A DNA stretch of 64,000 bases from NCBI GenBank assembly GCA_031261175.1, contig JAISJW010000022.1, forward strand, positions 124,001 through 188,000. The letters run 5' to 3'. Numbering within the stretch: position 1 is the stretch's first letter; each line of letters opens with the position of its first letter. The notes below the pieces were generated by a model that worked only from the letters and a program-made list of their open reading frames with translations, did no database searches and was not told where the DNA came from. The position numbers and the translations under genes are program-made. This DNA comes from Lactobacillales bacterium (GTDB lineage: Bacteria > Bacillota > Bacilli > Lactobacillales > Streptococcaceae). Below, in pieces: positions 26,659-36,239 of the stretch.

Positions 26659-28020
26659 ATGAAAGTTGCAATAGTTGGGGGAAGCCACGCGGCAATTGCC
26701 TGCGCCTGGCGACTCCGGGAGGAAGATCCGTCCGTCGAAGTTGAGATGTTTGAGCGCAAAGATCAGGTGTCTTTCGTGTCGCAAACGATTCCGCTTTTTT
26801 TGATGGGGCGTGCCGATATTTGCCATCAGGCGAATTATACGAACCCCGCGGAGCTAACGATGGAGGGCATCAACGTCCATATCAATACCGAAGTTAGCAA
26901 AATTGACATCAGCGGGAAAACGTTGACGGCGAAGACGAAGGATGATAAATTTAGCAAAGAATACACCTTCGATAAGCTTGTGATGGCGACGGGGAGCTAC
27001 CCCAACTTGCCTCCAACGGGCGGCGAGCTGAATAAGACGCTGTTCCTGTTGAAAAATTTCGAAGATGCGTTCTCAACCGAAGAGTTTTTGAAAAATGCTA
27101 AACACGTAATTGTCGTGGGCGGCGGCTTAGTCGGCGTCGAAATGGCGCGGATCATTCGCAATCGGAAGATCGAAGTAACGATTATTCAATCGAACGAGTA
27201 TGTTTTAGACCGCTATCTCGATCCCGAAGTGGCCGAGCACATCGAGAAACAGCTTGAACTCGAGGGAATCAAAGTTTTACTCCACACGCGGGCGACTCAC
27301 TACGAAACGCACAAAAGTGGATTTATGAAAAAACCGAGTATCACGGTGACGACCGACAAGGGCGACACTTTGACTGGCGATGGCGTGATTATGTCAGTCG
27401 GCTTGCACCCCGATAGTTACTTGGTCAGCGGCCAGTTGACTTTAGGTGACCGTGGCGCAATTCTCGTCGATGAATATATGCACGCTTCAAAAGAAGATGT
27501 TTTCGCGATCGGCGATTGTTCGACGACTTATCTGAATTTGCTCGATGAAAATATTTATAACCCGCACGCTAGTGACGCGATTCGACAAGGTGAGATTGCT
27601 GCATTGAATATTTTAGGCTTTGACCGTAAAATCGCCCCAACTCAGGGTACTTATAAATTCAATATGGAGCGATACTTCATTGCGACGACTGGGATTACAA
27701 AAAAAGATGCAGTTGCGAATGGCTACAATGTCGACAGCGTGATGTGCACGAATACTTATCTAAATTCGGACCTCTATTCGGCGATGAACCTCGTTTACGA
27801 ACACGGATCGCACAAGATTTTAGGTTTCCAAGTTCTCGGTTCTGTCGACATTTCGCCTTATGTGAACATCGTTTCTCTTGCGATTGACCAAGGGATGAGC
27901 ATCGAGGATATCGAGTTTACCGACTTCTACTTTGAACACGGCTACAAGAACCCCTTAGGTTTTGCGCGTATTTTAGCTAAAATGGTTCGCCAAAAAGTTA
28001 AAGCCGACGAAGCTGAATAA
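26659..28020 (+). CDS. NADH oxidase/CoA-disulfide-reductase family flavoprotein lacking the redox cysteine
   Basis: The protein has 453 residues from the ATG at 26659, behind AAAGGAAG; this start gives the family beginning MKVAIVGGSHAA. The FAD-binding motif is at residues 3-12, an NAD-binding motif VIVVGGGLVGVEMA near residues 150-163, and the second FAD motif in VFAIGDC near residues 280-286. NADH oxidases and peroxidases of this family carry Cys42 in an SFxSCG context; here the segment is SFVSQTIP, with Gln at position 42. The enzyme can therefore bind FAD and NADH but should not form the cysteine sulfenate, so it may make peroxide or use another acceptor. Confidence 0.85.
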   Translation: MKVAIVGGSHAAIACAWRLREEDPSVEVEMFERKDQVSFVSQTIPLFLMGRADICHQANYTNPAELTMEGINVHINTEVSKIDISGKTLTAKTKDDKFSKEYTFDKLVMATGSYPNLPPTGGELNKTLFLLKNFEDAFSTEEFLKNAKHVIVVGGGLVGVEMARIIRNRKIEVTIIQSNEYVLDRYLDPEVAEHIEKQLELEGIKVLLHTRATHYETHKSGFMKKPSITVTTDKGDTLTGDGVIMSVGLHPDSYLVSGQLTLGDRGAILVDEYMHASKEDVFAIGDCSTTYLNLLDENIYNPHASDAIRQGEIAALNILGFDRKIAPTQGTYKFNMERYFIATTGITKKDAVANGYNVDSVMCTNTYLNSDLYSAMNLVYEHGSHKILGFQVLGSVDISPYVNIVSLAIDQGMSIEDIEFTDFYFEHGYKNPLGFARILAKMVRQKVKADEAE

Positions 28021-28023
28021 CAT

Positions 28024-28060
28024 AAAAATCGTTAACCAATTATTTGGCTAACGATTTTTT
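28024..28060 (+). terminator. Terminator of the NADH-oxidase-like gene
   Basis: AAAATCGTTA pairs with TAACGATTTT around CCAATTATTTGG, followed by a T-run. It lies directly after the stop codon. Confidence 0.8.
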
Positions 28061-28077
28061 ATTGGTTTAAATGGCCC

Positions 28078-28148
28078 TACTGTTTTTTAAGGCGTTTTTT
28101 AGTGCTTTCGATCCTCGAAATCACTAAAAAACGCCTTAAAAAACAGTA
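28078..28148. terminator. Long hairpin between convergent genes (hairpin family)
   Basis: The left arm (TACTGTTTTTTAAGGCG and on to 28105) is the exact complement of the right arm ending CAGTA at 28148, giving a stem of about 30 bp with a short loop. It lies between the two facing 3' ends and can serve both strands. Compared with 20673-20750, a C/G change in one arm is matched in the other. Confidence 0.8.
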
Positions 28149-28153
28149 ACTGA

Positions 28154-28651
28154 TTATATACCCAGTAATTTTTTTAATTCCGGTAATATTTCTTCGAATT
28201 TTTTCGAGCTTATTTCTTTTAATTCTTTTACTTTTTGTGCGTCCACGCGTTTTCGTTCAGCGTGTTCTTCAGGCCATCCCGTACCGAATTCTCCGTTGAA
28301 TAATTGTTTTAACGTTTCTCTTAAATTATCTATTCCTTTATAGCCGTATTCTTCTCCTAGCGTAACTGATATGGCATTTCCGTTATTAATTCTTCCGAAC
28401 AAATAAGCATCGATTGGAGTTGGTGCAAATCCACAAATCACGCCCGGAAGAGCATTTAGCGCTAGCATCATCCCTTGCCCCGAACTGCAACCCGTTATTA
28501 CAAAATCGACTTCTTTTCGATTTAATTTAATTGCTAATTCTAATGCTTTTTCGACATAACTTAATCCCTCATAATTATTATAAATTATTTCGTGATTCGT
28601 AATTTCTTTTAGAATATTATTTATTCTTTCATCAGTCGTTAATATTTTCAT
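28154..28651 (-). CDS. RpiB/LacA/LacB family sugar-phosphate isomerase-like protein
   Basis: The protein has 165 residues. VDFVITGCSSGQGMMLALNALPGVICGF is the family segment in which RpiB and LacAB have a catalytic cysteine and a GTG-like phosphate loop; the later INNGNAISV matches the N-x-x-N-x-L region. The N-terminal part is shorter than in RpiB. The likely chemistry is an aldose-ketose phosphate isomerisation, but the substrate is unknown. Its start overlaps the YfhO gene stop by 4 nt, so they are co-transcribed. The region is more AT-rich than its neighbours. Confidence 0.75.
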   Translation of the reverse strand: MKILTTDERINNILKEITNHEIIYNNYEGLSYVEKALELAIKLNRKEVDFVITGCSSGQGMMLALNALPGVICGFAPTPIDAYLFGRINNGNAISVTLGEEYGYKGIDNLRETLKQLFNGEFGTGWPEEHAERKRVDAQKVKELKEISSKKFEEILPELKKLLGI

Positions 28652-31191
28652 AGTTTTTTCCTCATTAGGATAAATATTCCTAACGTTGCGCTCGAGATGA
28701 TCGCACCGATTTCTAGGCCTTTTGGCAAGTAGGTAAATCTTATAGTGTGTTTTCCAGCAGGGACTTTAACGGCTAATAGCGCATTTTGATATGGCGTTAT
28801 TTTAACTTTTTTACCATCAATTTTAGCAGTGAAATTTCCGTCATCTGGAATTGTTGTAAATAATAATTTATTATTTTTATTATTAGTTTTTATTTCAAAA
28901 CCATTTTTTATTTTTACTGATAATTTTTCTACACGTTTAGCAGCATACGCTAAACTTTCAGTATTTAATTTAAGTATTTGCGGATTAATTACCGATAATT
29001 TTTTCGCGCCATTAAAATTAATAATTATTTTATACGTTTCAGGTTGGCTAGTTGTCCCTAAATCGAAATACTGTCCATCGACATCAGCTTCATAGGTTCC
29101 TTTTATTATAGGGTTAGTTTCACTCTCTGGAGTTCCATCCGGTCTGTAAACTTCAATGGTTACATCCGTATCTGCGATATCACCATTAGTGAAAAATAAG
29201 CTTAAATAATTCTGCACATTTGGCGTTGTTGTGTAATCATAACTCAAAGTCATAGGTGTTGTTTTGTTGAAAGCTTTTAAATTCATTACATTATTTTTTT
29301 CAGTATTTTTCGCAACCGATGTTACCTTTTGGTTTTGTAATTTTTCAAAACTGAAATAATTGTAATTAGTCTGCGCCATTGCATTCAATAAATTCTGTTG
29401 ATTCATTATGTTATCATTAGCGATAATCTTAGTCTTCAAGACGCTTTCATCAACTAAATTAGCCGCTCCAAGCGCATTTTCATTTTCATAAAGTTTCCAT
29501 TTATCCGGCGTTCCATCTAGTGCAACAGGCGCTTTATGCTTCGTTAATTTAAATCCACTTTTATTAATTGGTTTGTTGTCGATATTATATTTGATATTGA
29601 ATAATGCATCCGCTAAAATCGTATTATTTTTATATCTAATATTTAGATTAGTTCCTTTTGATTTATACCCGAATTTATTTAATAAATCCGATGAATGCCG
29701 ATTGCGAATCGACGAGAACATTGAAATTCCAGAGTAACCAAAATTAAAGCAGTCATTTGCTGATATTGGATCTAGGTTTTCTAAATGGTATAGTTCATCG
29801 TTTTTGGTCTTATCTACTAACCGCCCAATGCTCGCCCGTTCGTTAGTATAAGCTCCTATTCCGCTAAAGACCCATTCCTGTTTGATTCCATTGACAGCAC
29901 CTAGTGCATTAACGCTTAATTCACTGACTATTACGAGTAAAATTAATAGCGGAAATATTTTTTCGTTTATTTCTTTTTTGTAAAAGAAGAAACATAGCAC
30001 CCCAAACAAAGCTAGGAAGATCAAAGTGACTGATTCATTTCCAATATTCAAATATTTCTTATGAACAAATAAATAAACTAATCCGAAAATTAAAAATAAT
30101 ATTCCTGAGATTTTTGCTAACATTAAATAATCAGGATCTTCGAGCGCCCTAGCCGCTAACATAATAACTAGAAAACTCCATAGGAAAGTAAAGCGACTCA
30201 GAAACATAATCGGCTCGTGCATTCCTTGCCATAATAGATTTAATGGTTCGAAATAAAAACTAATAATTAATCCGCCAATTAAAATTCCACTCGTTATTTT
30301 TTCGTGTAAATTAATTTTTTTATTAACGAAATAATATACTAATAAAATAAAAACAAATAATCCAGCATAGAAGAACGTTAGCGAGTGATATTTAGTAGTA
30401 TCGAATCCGCCTACCGTATTCTTGATTATTATATCCAAAGGGCCAGCGTCTTCGTGCAGCAACCTTTTAAACCCAGAAAATTTTTCACCGTTATTTTTTA
30501 TATCGAGAACGACCGGCAGTAGGAAGACGCTACTTGCCAAAGCACTCCCGATCAAGACGAAGAAATAACGCCAATTAATTTTGCATTTTAATAAATAATA
30601 AAGCGTCGCAAATATCATTATCATATAAGCGAAATAAAAGTTGGAAAAAATTGCTAAAATAAATAGTCCGAATAATAATTTGAACCGACTTTTATCGATT
30701 GCATAGATAATCAGAGGTAAGTAGATAAAGCAGTCTAGCCACATTATCAACTCGAGATGGGCGATGATAAAACCGCAGAACGGATAACATAAAGCTAAAC
30801 CCAATTTTATATTTCGATTTAATTTAAAGGTTTTATCGATGTAAAAATAAGCACTCAGCCCCATCGCACCAAATTTTAATAACGTAATTAAATATAGTGC
30901 ATTTGGGATGTCAAAATTTTTAAAAAACACTACAAGGAACGTGAAAAATCCGCCTAAATAATAACTGTATAGGGATAAAAAGTTTATCCCTAGCGACGCA
31001 TGCGTTGTAAATAATGCTCCTTGCTTCCCGTGTAGAAAATTATTAAACGCCGCGTGAAAGTTTGAGAACTGCGCAAAAGAGTCGCTCGCTAAAACCGTGT
31101 AAGGTCCACCCCAGTAAACACCTATACTCGCGAGCGCTCCGCCCAATATTAAAATCGATAATAAAAATGCAAATCCATAATATCTTTTCAT
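28648..31191 (-). CDS. YfhO family multi-pass membrane protein
   Basis: The protein has 847 residues. About 13 membrane helices fill residues 1-410 and one more lies at the C-terminus (GAIISSATLGIFILM followed by RKKL). Between them is a large extracellular beta-rich domain. The start (GGPYTVLASDSFAQFSNFHAAFNNFLHGKQ) is typical of YfhO. In Gram-positives YfhO proteins are GT-C-type glycosyltransferases that use polyprenyl-phosphate sugars to decorate lipoteichoic acid or other wall glycopolymers. The GtrB-like enzyme at 22647 could supply the donor. An RpiB-like gene follows and overlaps by 4 nt. Confidence 0.85.
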   Translation of the reverse strand: MKRYYGFAFLLSILILGGALASIGVYWGGPYTVLASDSFAQFSNFHAAFNNFLHGKQGALFTTHASLGINFLSLYSYYLGGFFTFLVVFFKNFDIPNALYLITLLKFGAMGLSAYFYIDKTFKLNRNIKLGLALCYPFCGFIIAHLELIMWLDCFIYLPLIIYAIDKSRFKLLFGLFILAIFSNFYFAYMIMIFATLYYLLKCKINWRYFFVLIGSALASSVFLLPVVLDIKNNGEKFSGFKRLLHEDAGPLDIIIKNTVGGFDTTKYHSLTFFYAGLFVFILLVYYFVNKKINLHEKITSGILIGGLIISFYFEPLNLLWQGMHEPIMFLSRFTFLWSFLVIMLAARALEDPDYLMLAKISGILFLIFGLVYLFVHKKYLNIGNESVTLIFLALFGVLCFFFYKKEINEKIFPLLILLVIVSELSVNALGAVNGIKQEWVFSGIGAYTNERASIGRLVDKTKNDELYHLENLDPISANDCFNFGYSGISMFSSIRNRHSSDLLNKFGYKSKGTNLNIRYKNNTILADALFNIKYNIDNKPINKSGFKLTKHKAPVALDGTPDKWKLYENENALGAANLVDESVLKTKIIANDNIMNQQNLLNAMAQTNYNYFSFEKLQNQKVTSVAKNTEKNNVMNLKAFNKTTPMTLSYDYTTTPNVQNYLSLFFTNGDIADTDVTIEVYRPDGTPESETNPIIKGTYEADVDGQYFDLGTTSQPETYKIIINFNGAKKLSVINPQILKLNTESLAYAAKRVEKLSVKIKNGFEIKTNNKNNKLLFTTIPDDGNFTAKIDGKKVKITPYQNALLAVKVPAGKHTIRFTYLPKGLEIGAIISSATLGIFILMRKKL

Positions 31192-31214
31192 AACTAATAT
31201 TATATCACAATTCC

Positions 31215-31287
31215 CTAATCGCTTTTAAGCCGTTTTTTAGGCATTTCAGACCTCGAAATGCCTAAAAAACGGCTTAAAAGCGATTAG
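31215..31287. terminator. Long hairpin upstream of yfhO (hairpin family)
   Basis: CTAATCGCTTTTAAGCCG and the following bases pair over about 32 bp with the arm ending CGATTAG at 31287. The loop contains CAGACCTCG, like the loop at 8151. It lies between the yfhO start and the helicase terminator. Confidence 0.75.
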
Positions 31288-31291
31288 CACA

Positions 31292-31319
31292 AAAAAACCG
31301 ACCCCCTAAGAGCCGGTCT
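31292..31319 (-). terminator. Terminator of the SNF2 helicase gene
   Basis: ACCGACCCCC and its imperfect partner AGAGCCGGT flank a short loop, and the A-run at 31290-31297 gives a U-run on the minus strand. Confidence 0.6.
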
Positions 31320-31324
31320 AACGG

Positions 31325-33478
31325 TTAAAATCCTAAAATTTCTTTGATATCTTCCTTAGTCAGGCGCGGTTTAACGCTCTGCCCACTAATAATATCGCTA
31401 AACACTTGGCGTTTATCATTTTGCAAACGCAAAATCTTCTCTTCGATCGAATCCTTTGCGATTAAACGAATAATCTCGACCGTTTTCGTCTGCCCAATCC
31501 GGTGAGCCCGCGCGAACGCTTGCTCCTCGACATTCGGGTTCCACCAAATATCATACAGGATAACGGTGTTCGCCCCTGTAATATTCAGTCCCGTACCCCC
31601 GGCCTTCAGGGAAATCAGGAAAATATCCTTTTTACCCTCGTTGAAATTGTCAACCATCTCAAGCCGGCTACTAATCGGTGTCGAACCGCTCAAATAGTAG
31701 TACGACAAGCCCATCTTCTCTAGATCTTCGGCAATTATATTCAACATCGACGTGAACTGCGAGAAAATAATAACGCGAGAGTCATTCTCTTTCATCATCC
31801 CGATCAAATCTTTCAGCTGCTCCAACTTAGCACTGCTCCCCGAGTATTCAGGGTCAATCAACTTAGGATCGCAACAAATCTGCCGCAATTTCAAAATCCC
31901 GCTCAACACGTGCATCTGCACCTGCGCCCACGGCACCTCTTCCATATCACCAAAATCGCGCTTCATCGCTTCTAAAGTCGCCAAATAATATTCTTTTTGC
32001 TCGTCATACAGGTCCGTATAGAGGTTAACTTCAACCTTATCTGGAATATCCAAAGCAACCGTCGTCTTATCTCTTCGCAAGATAAACGGCTGAATCATCT
32101 TCGAAATTTTCTCGTGCTCGAACGTCCTAAACAGCTTCTTCGCGGGGAATAATCCCGGCAAAATAATCCGCACGATACTCCACAATTCCCCGACGTGATT
32201 TTCAATCGGCGTCCCGCTCAGCGCGAAACGATGCTTGATCCGCAAAGTCGACAAGGCCCGCGTAGTCTTAGCCAAATCGTTTTTCAAGTTGTGCGCTTCA
32301 TCGATAATAAAATATTCAAACTTCTCTTTTTTATATTCTTCGATATCCTGACGCAGACTCGCATAAGACGTAATCACAATATCCGTCTCAGCCGCCGCAT
32401 CCAAGAGCGCCATCCGCTGTTCCTTCGTCCCGCTCACGACCACCGCCTTCAAACCGGGCGTAAATTTCGCAATTTCCTCTTCCCAGTTGTAAATCAGCGA
32501 AGCCGGCGCGACCACTAGGGAGCGCTTAAACTTGCCCAAGAGCTCTTCTTTTTCGCTCAGCAAGTACGTCAGGACCTGCAAAGTCTTCCCAAGCCCCATT
32601 TCATCGGCAAGTATCCCGCCAAGATTATTGCGACTCAGCGTCTTCAGCCACTTGAAACCTTCCGCTTGGTAGGGACGCAGCTCAACGGCCAAACCCTTCG
32701 GCAGCGCAAAATCCTGCTCGAACGGGTGGGCAAGTTCATCAAGCAACTGCTCGAAGCGCTCATCCTGCTCGTAATCGACGTTATGAATCTGTTTTATCGC
32801 GCTCGAAAGCTCGAAAATCTTGCTTTTTTCGACGATAATTTTTTCGTTCGTCGGACGCAACTCGTCTCGCAGAAACTGCAAGGTCTCGTTCATCTCTTCA
32901 TAATATTTTTGATCGAGCACTAAAATCTTTCCATCGCTGAAAATATGGAATTTTTCGCCTTTGAGTATGCTCTCAAGAACGGAATTTACGTTCTCGTAAT
33001 TGATGCCTTTAATGTCGAAGTTAACCTCAAGATACTCATTCCCGAGATTAACATGGAACTCCGGGACCAGGTCGTTTGGGTCGATAATCCGCTCCAAAAT
33101 ATCATCGTAGTTCCCGTGTTCGCTCGCCTCAATTTCATGCTCGCTCTCCGCTTCCGCATCGGCAATTAACCGCAGATTGTAAGGCATTCCGTATTCTAAA
33201 TCAGGGTTATCGCGAATAATCCGACTCTTTTTCTCATTCCGGATCACAAGCTCCGCCGCAATCATATGCCGGCAGTAACCGCGCGTTTTAAACGTTTCGC
33301 AATCGCAATTGTCATCCTCAACAGGAGTCCCATCGAGAAAAACATGATTCACGCGCGTATCATATACCTCGGCGACGAATCCCTTGAGTGGAATATCTGC
33401 TCGAATGTAATACACATTTCCTTCAGCAATCAACTCGCGTGCTTCGTCGATCACTTTTTTAGGTGTTGTCCACTTCAT
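31325..33478 (-). CDS. SWI2/SNF2 family DNA-dependent ATPase with SWIM zinc finger
   Basis: The protein has 717 residues from the ATG at 33476-33478, which follows AGAAAGG. Near residues 55-80 a SWIM finger CDCETFKTRGYCRHM gives the C-x-C...C-x-H ligands. The helicase core has motif I LADEMGLGKTLQ, motif II FIIDEAHNLKN, motif III ALSGTPIENH, and motif VI QAFARAHRIGQTKTVEI. It should translocate on double-stranded DNA and remodel DNA-protein complexes; a role in transcription (RapA-like) or repair cannot be decided. The gene has its own terminator. Confidence 0.92.
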   Translation of the reverse strand: MKWTTPKKVIDEARELIAEGNVYYIRADIPLKGFVAEVYDTRVNHVFLDGTPVEDDNCDCETFKTRGYCRHMIAAELVIRNEKKSRIIRDNPDLEYGMPYNLRLIADAEAESEHEIEASEHGNYDDILERIIDPNDLVPEFHVNLGNEYLEVNFDIKGINYENVNSVLESILKGEKFHIFSDGKILVLDQKYYEEMNETLQFLRDELRPTNEKIIVEKSKIFELSSAIKQIHNVDYEQDERFEQLLDELAHPFEQDFALPKGLAVELRPYQAEGFKWLKTLSRNNLGGILADEMGLGKTLQVLTYLLSEKEELLGKFKRSLVVAPASLIYNWEEEIAKFTPGLKAVVVSGTKEQRMALLDAAAETDIVITSYASLRQDIEEYKKEKFEYFIIDEAHNLKNDLAKTTRALSTLRIKHRFALSGTPIENHVGELWSIVRIILPGLFPAKKLFRTFEHEKISKMIQPFILRRDKTTVALDIPDKVEVNLYTDLYDEQKEYYLATLEAMKRDFGDMEEVPWAQVQMHVLSGILKLRQICCDPKLIDPEYSGSSAKLEQLKDLIGMMKENDSRVIIFSQFTSMLNIIAEDLEKMGLSYYYLSGSTPISSRLEMVDNFNEGKKDIFLISLKAGGTGLNITGANTVILYDIWWNPNVEEQAFARAHRIGQTKTVEIIRLIAKDSIEEKILRLQNDKRQVFSDIISGQSVKPRLTKEDIKEILGF

Positions 33479-33703
33479 AATTAGCCTTTCTCGTAAAAAT
33501 CTATGGGTATATCCAGATACTACTTTTGTCACAAATTTTTATATTTTTCATTTATCAAGGCATCTGCCGAGTTCCATGTGGTCCATGGGACGAGAAGGAT
33601 AACGCTGAAAAATGGAAAATATGGACACTTGAGGCAAATTGAGTTTTTGGATATGCCCATCACGTAACACTCTATTATACCACGAAAAACGAAAAAAGCG
33701 AAT

Positions 33704-34624
33704 TTATAAAAATCCGCTTCCTTGGCAAGTGCCCCTCCGGGCAAGTTCCGTGTCGATTGCATTCATAATTTCGAACTTTTTCAAGCTCCACATTGGCCCT
33801 ACAAGTATATCCCGTGGGGCGTCACCGGTTAAACGGTGAATAATAATGTTTTTCGGAATAATTTCTAATTGATCGCACACAAGCTTAACATAATCGACTC
33901 TTGGCATCAGTTTCAGCTCGCCCCGTTCATAATCATCGATAATGCGTGAACCTTTTATTAAGTGCAACAGATGTAATTTTATCCCTTGAATATCGCTATC
34001 AGCGACAACTCGGCGTACGTTTTCCACCATCTGTTCGTGATCTTCGCCGGGCAGTCCGTTGATTAAATGGACGCAAACGTTGATGTCTAAAGCTCGTAAT
34101 TTAGCAGCCGCTTCAACATAAACCTGATAATCATGCCCCCGATTAACACGACGAGAAGTTTCGTCGTTCGTCGTCTGCAAACCGAGTTCAACCCATAAAT
34201 AAAATCGCTTATTTAATTCAGCTAAATATTCCAGCACATCGTCTGCAAGGCAGTCAGGGCGGGTTCCAATCGAAATCCCAATAACATCAGGATGATTAAT
34301 TATCGCCTCATAACGCTCGCGAATCACCGCGATATCTCCATAAGTATTCGTAAACGATTGGAAATAAACGATGTATTTATGCGCCTTTGGCCATTTCAAT
34401 TTCAGCCGCGCCACTTGTGTTTCAAACTGTTCAACCAAGTCCCGCGTGTGGGTCACCATCGCGTCGCCGCTTCCCGTCGATGAACAAAAAGTGCAGCCAC
34501 CTGTGCCACACTTGCCATCACGATTCGGGCAGGTAAAACCTGCATCGATCGGAACTTTAAATATTTTTTCAAGGCCAAAACGCTCTTTGAGCATCTCGCC
34601 ATACGTGTTATATCTCTTTTCCAT
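33704..34624 (-). CDS. TIGR01212-type radical SAM protein (YtqA-like)
   Basis: The protein has 306 residues. The cluster-binding region is TCPNRDGKCGTGGCTFC (residues 30-46), whose extended cysteine spacing is typical of this subfamily and not of the simple CxxxCxxC form. NTYGDIAVIRERYEAI and ISIGTRPDCL follow in the barrel. The reaction is not known to me; relatives of this COG1242 group modify tRNA or rRNA. It is a single minus-strand gene between the SNF2 helicase and the 3D-domain protein. Confidence 0.88.
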   Translation of the reverse strand: MEKRYNTYGEMLKERFGLEKIFKVPIDAGFTCPNRDGKCGTGGCTFCSSTGSGDAMVTHTRDLVEQFETQVARLKLKWPKAHKYIVYFQSFTNTYGDIAVIRERYEAIINHPDVIGISIGTRPDCLADDVLEYLAELNKRFYLWVELGLQTTNDETSRRVNRGHDYQVYVEAAAKLRALDINVCVHLINGLPGEDHEQMVENVRRVVADSDIQGIKLHLLHLIKGSRIIDDYERGELKLMPRVDYVKLVCDQLEIIPKNIIIHRLTGDAPRDILVGPMWSLKKFEIMNAIDTELARRGTCQGSGFL

Positions 34625-34642
34625 ATCACTAATTATACCACA

Positions 34643-35170
34643 TTATGCGATAATAATTACATTTGTCGATCGCCGCCCCCAAGCAAAACATTCCTTAACC
34701 GTCGGGTAATGGACATCGATGCGCATCCCCTTAATCGCGCCACCCGTATCGCTCGCATACGCGTAACCGTAGCCTTCGACGTAAACAATCGAGCCCAGCG
34801 GGATAACCCGCGGATCGACGGCAATTGCATTCGGATTTTGGAGCAAGTTTTGCCCTGTCGCCGTAATCGTCCCCTCGCAGAGCGCGTCGTGCTGGTCACT
34901 CGAATAAGCCGTGGCGCTAACTGTAATCGTCGTGCCTTGCGGATGTTCATCTAAAAGCTGACCGGGGCGAGAGTTGGCAAGTGCCCACTGCGCCCGCTCT
35001 AAATCAGTCGAATCTTCTTCGACCGGAGCAGGTTCTTCAACAGAATCTGCAACTTCCACTGAGTCTGCGACGATTTTGGGAGCACTGTCGCTTTGCGTTT
35101 TTGTAGCTGGAATGAACAAGATAATTGCGAGTAATAATGGCGTTAAAACCATAAGGATTTTTTTCAACAT
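34643..35170 (-). CDS. Secreted 3D-domain protein (YuiC/MltA-C-like)
   Basis: The protein has 175 residues. An N-terminal signal or anchor (MVLTPLLLAIILFIPAT) is followed by a repetitive acidic linker (VADSVEVADSVEEPAPVEEDS). The 3D domain covers residues 85-175, with VSATAYSSDQ, IAVDPRVIPLGS and the aspartates in ASDTGGAIKGMRIDV. Homologues are double-psi beta-barrel enzymes thought to act as lytic transglycosylases on peptidoglycan. No LysM or G5 domain is present. Confidence 0.85.
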   Translation of the reverse strand: MLKKILMVLTPLLLAIILFIPATKTQSDSAPKIVADSVEVADSVEEPAPVEEDSTDLERAQWALANSRPGQLLDEHPQGTTITVSATAYSSDQHDALCEGTITATGQNLLQNPNAIAVDPRVIPLGSIVYVEGYGYAYASDTGGAIKGMRIDVHYPTVKECFAWGRRSTNVIIIA

Positions 35171-35190
35171 AATAAATTTATTTTACCATT

Positions 35191-35206
35191 CTCGCGCGCG
35201 AGAAAT
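35191..35206. promoter_or_regulatory. Perfect 16-bp palindrome upstream of the 3D-domain gene
   Basis: TTCTCGCGCGCGAGAA lies 20 bp upstream of the 3D-domain gene start, a position that would cover its promoter. Its alternating CG core stands out from the AT-rich surroundings. Confidence 0.35.
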
Positions 35207-35224
35207 ATTACAGTTATATTAAAA

Positions 35225-35254
35225 CGAGATTAAAATACAATGATTTTAATCTCG
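35225..35254. terminator. Hairpin after the coiled-coil membrane protein gene
   Basis: CGAGATTAAAAT (35225-35236) and ATTTTAATCTCG (35243-35254) form a perfect 12-bp stem with a 6-nt loop, followed on the minus strand by a short T-run. It ends the gene with stop at 35276. Confidence 0.7.
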
Positions 35255-35275
35255 CTTATATTACAATATGTTGTG

Positions 35276-36079
35276 TTACTGAGCTGCTGAATCGTCCGTA
35301 TTTTGTGTTTCTTCCTCTTTGGCATCTTCATCATGCATCACTTGTCCGACATCCGCTAAAGTTTGTTCGAGCGAGTCGCGCGTATATTTATTTTTTACTT
35401 GTTTTACCGCAGTTTGCGCTAACAAATATGCTACTCGATCGACCGGTTCAGCGATTTTTCCTTCACCAATTAACGCCGATACTTTTTCCTCAGCATCACG
35501 CTGGGCTTCGAACTGTTTACCCGCAAGTTCAATCCCTTTATTTAAACTAATTTGGAACAAATTATCTGAATCCGGTTTATAATAATCTTTTTTTACCGCT
35601 TCGAATTCTTCTTGGCTTACTTTAAACGAAATAATTACATCATTATTTTCTTTTGTTCCGACTAAGAAAGGAGCATCGAACAGCTTGTTGACTGCTTCCT
35701 GAGCGGCAAGTTTATTTTTCATCGCATCTAATTCTTTTTTTATTGATTTATAAAATTGATAATATTCTTTTTTATCAACTTTTTTATTCGTAATTTCGTC
35801 GATGTCCGCCCGACTTGCCGAGAGTTTTTTTTCGAGTTCCGTCACCCATGAAGAATCGAAGGTATCATCAAGGAATCCACCACTCTCTTCCTCCTCTAAT
35901 TTAGCCGTTGAATCGCTGATTTTAGACAGGTCATCGAGCTCGTGCATAACGATTTTTTGTTCCTTTTGCGCCTCGTTATCTTCGTAAAATTTATAGCCGA
36001 TTAATCCTAACGCTCCTAGAATAACTACCAAACAAATTGTTAAAAATAATCCGCTAATTATTTTTCCTAATTTTTCCAT
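35276..36079 (-). CDS. Hypothetical membrane-anchored coiled-coil protein
   Basis: The protein has 267 residues. A hydrophobic anchor lies at residues 6-29 (IISGLFLTICLVVILGALGLIGY). The remainder is charged with coiled-coil-rich segments (SWVTELEKKLSASRADIDEITNKKV, ELDAMKNKLAAQEAV) and an acidic tail ending DDSAAQ. I do not recognise a family. It is encoded divergently from rny, with about 160 nt between, so the two share a promoter region. Confidence 0.5.
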   Translation of the reverse strand: MEKLGKIISGLFLTICLVVILGALGLIGYKFYEDNEAQKEQKIVMHELDDLSKISDSTAKLEEEESGGFLDDTFDSSWVTELEKKLSASRADIDEITNKKVDKKEYYQFYKSIKKELDAMKNKLAAQEAVNKLFDAPFLVGTKENNDVIISFKVSQEEFEAVKKDYYKPDSDNLFQISLNKGIELAGKQFEAQRDAEEKVSALIGEGKIAEPVDRVAYLLAQTAVKQVKNKYTRDSLEQTLADVGQVMHDEDAKEEETQNTDDSAAQ

Positions 36080-36143
36080 GATTTCCCCTCAATCTTAACT
36101 TGCCATTATTTTACTACATTTTTCGGTAATTTGGCAATAGAAT

Positions 36144-36172
36144 TTGACTATTCTTCTTATGTATGTTAAAAT
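36144..36172 (+). promoter_or_regulatory. Promoter of rny
   Basis: TTGACT (36144-36149) and TAAAAT (36167-36172) are 17 nt apart, with a TG just before the -10 element. The start codon is 68 nt downstream. Confidence 0.65.
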
Positions 36173-36239
36173 AATCACAATATCATTTTTTGATATTTGA
36201 ACTTTGAAAATTTATTAACGAAAGGATTATCTACTGCAA

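Noticed and set aside
33479..33703. A possible short gene between the SNF2 helicase and the radical SAM gene
   Set aside because: The minus-strand frame there has no ribosome site and no protein-like pattern; I see only the TCCATGTGGTCCATGG partial palindrome.
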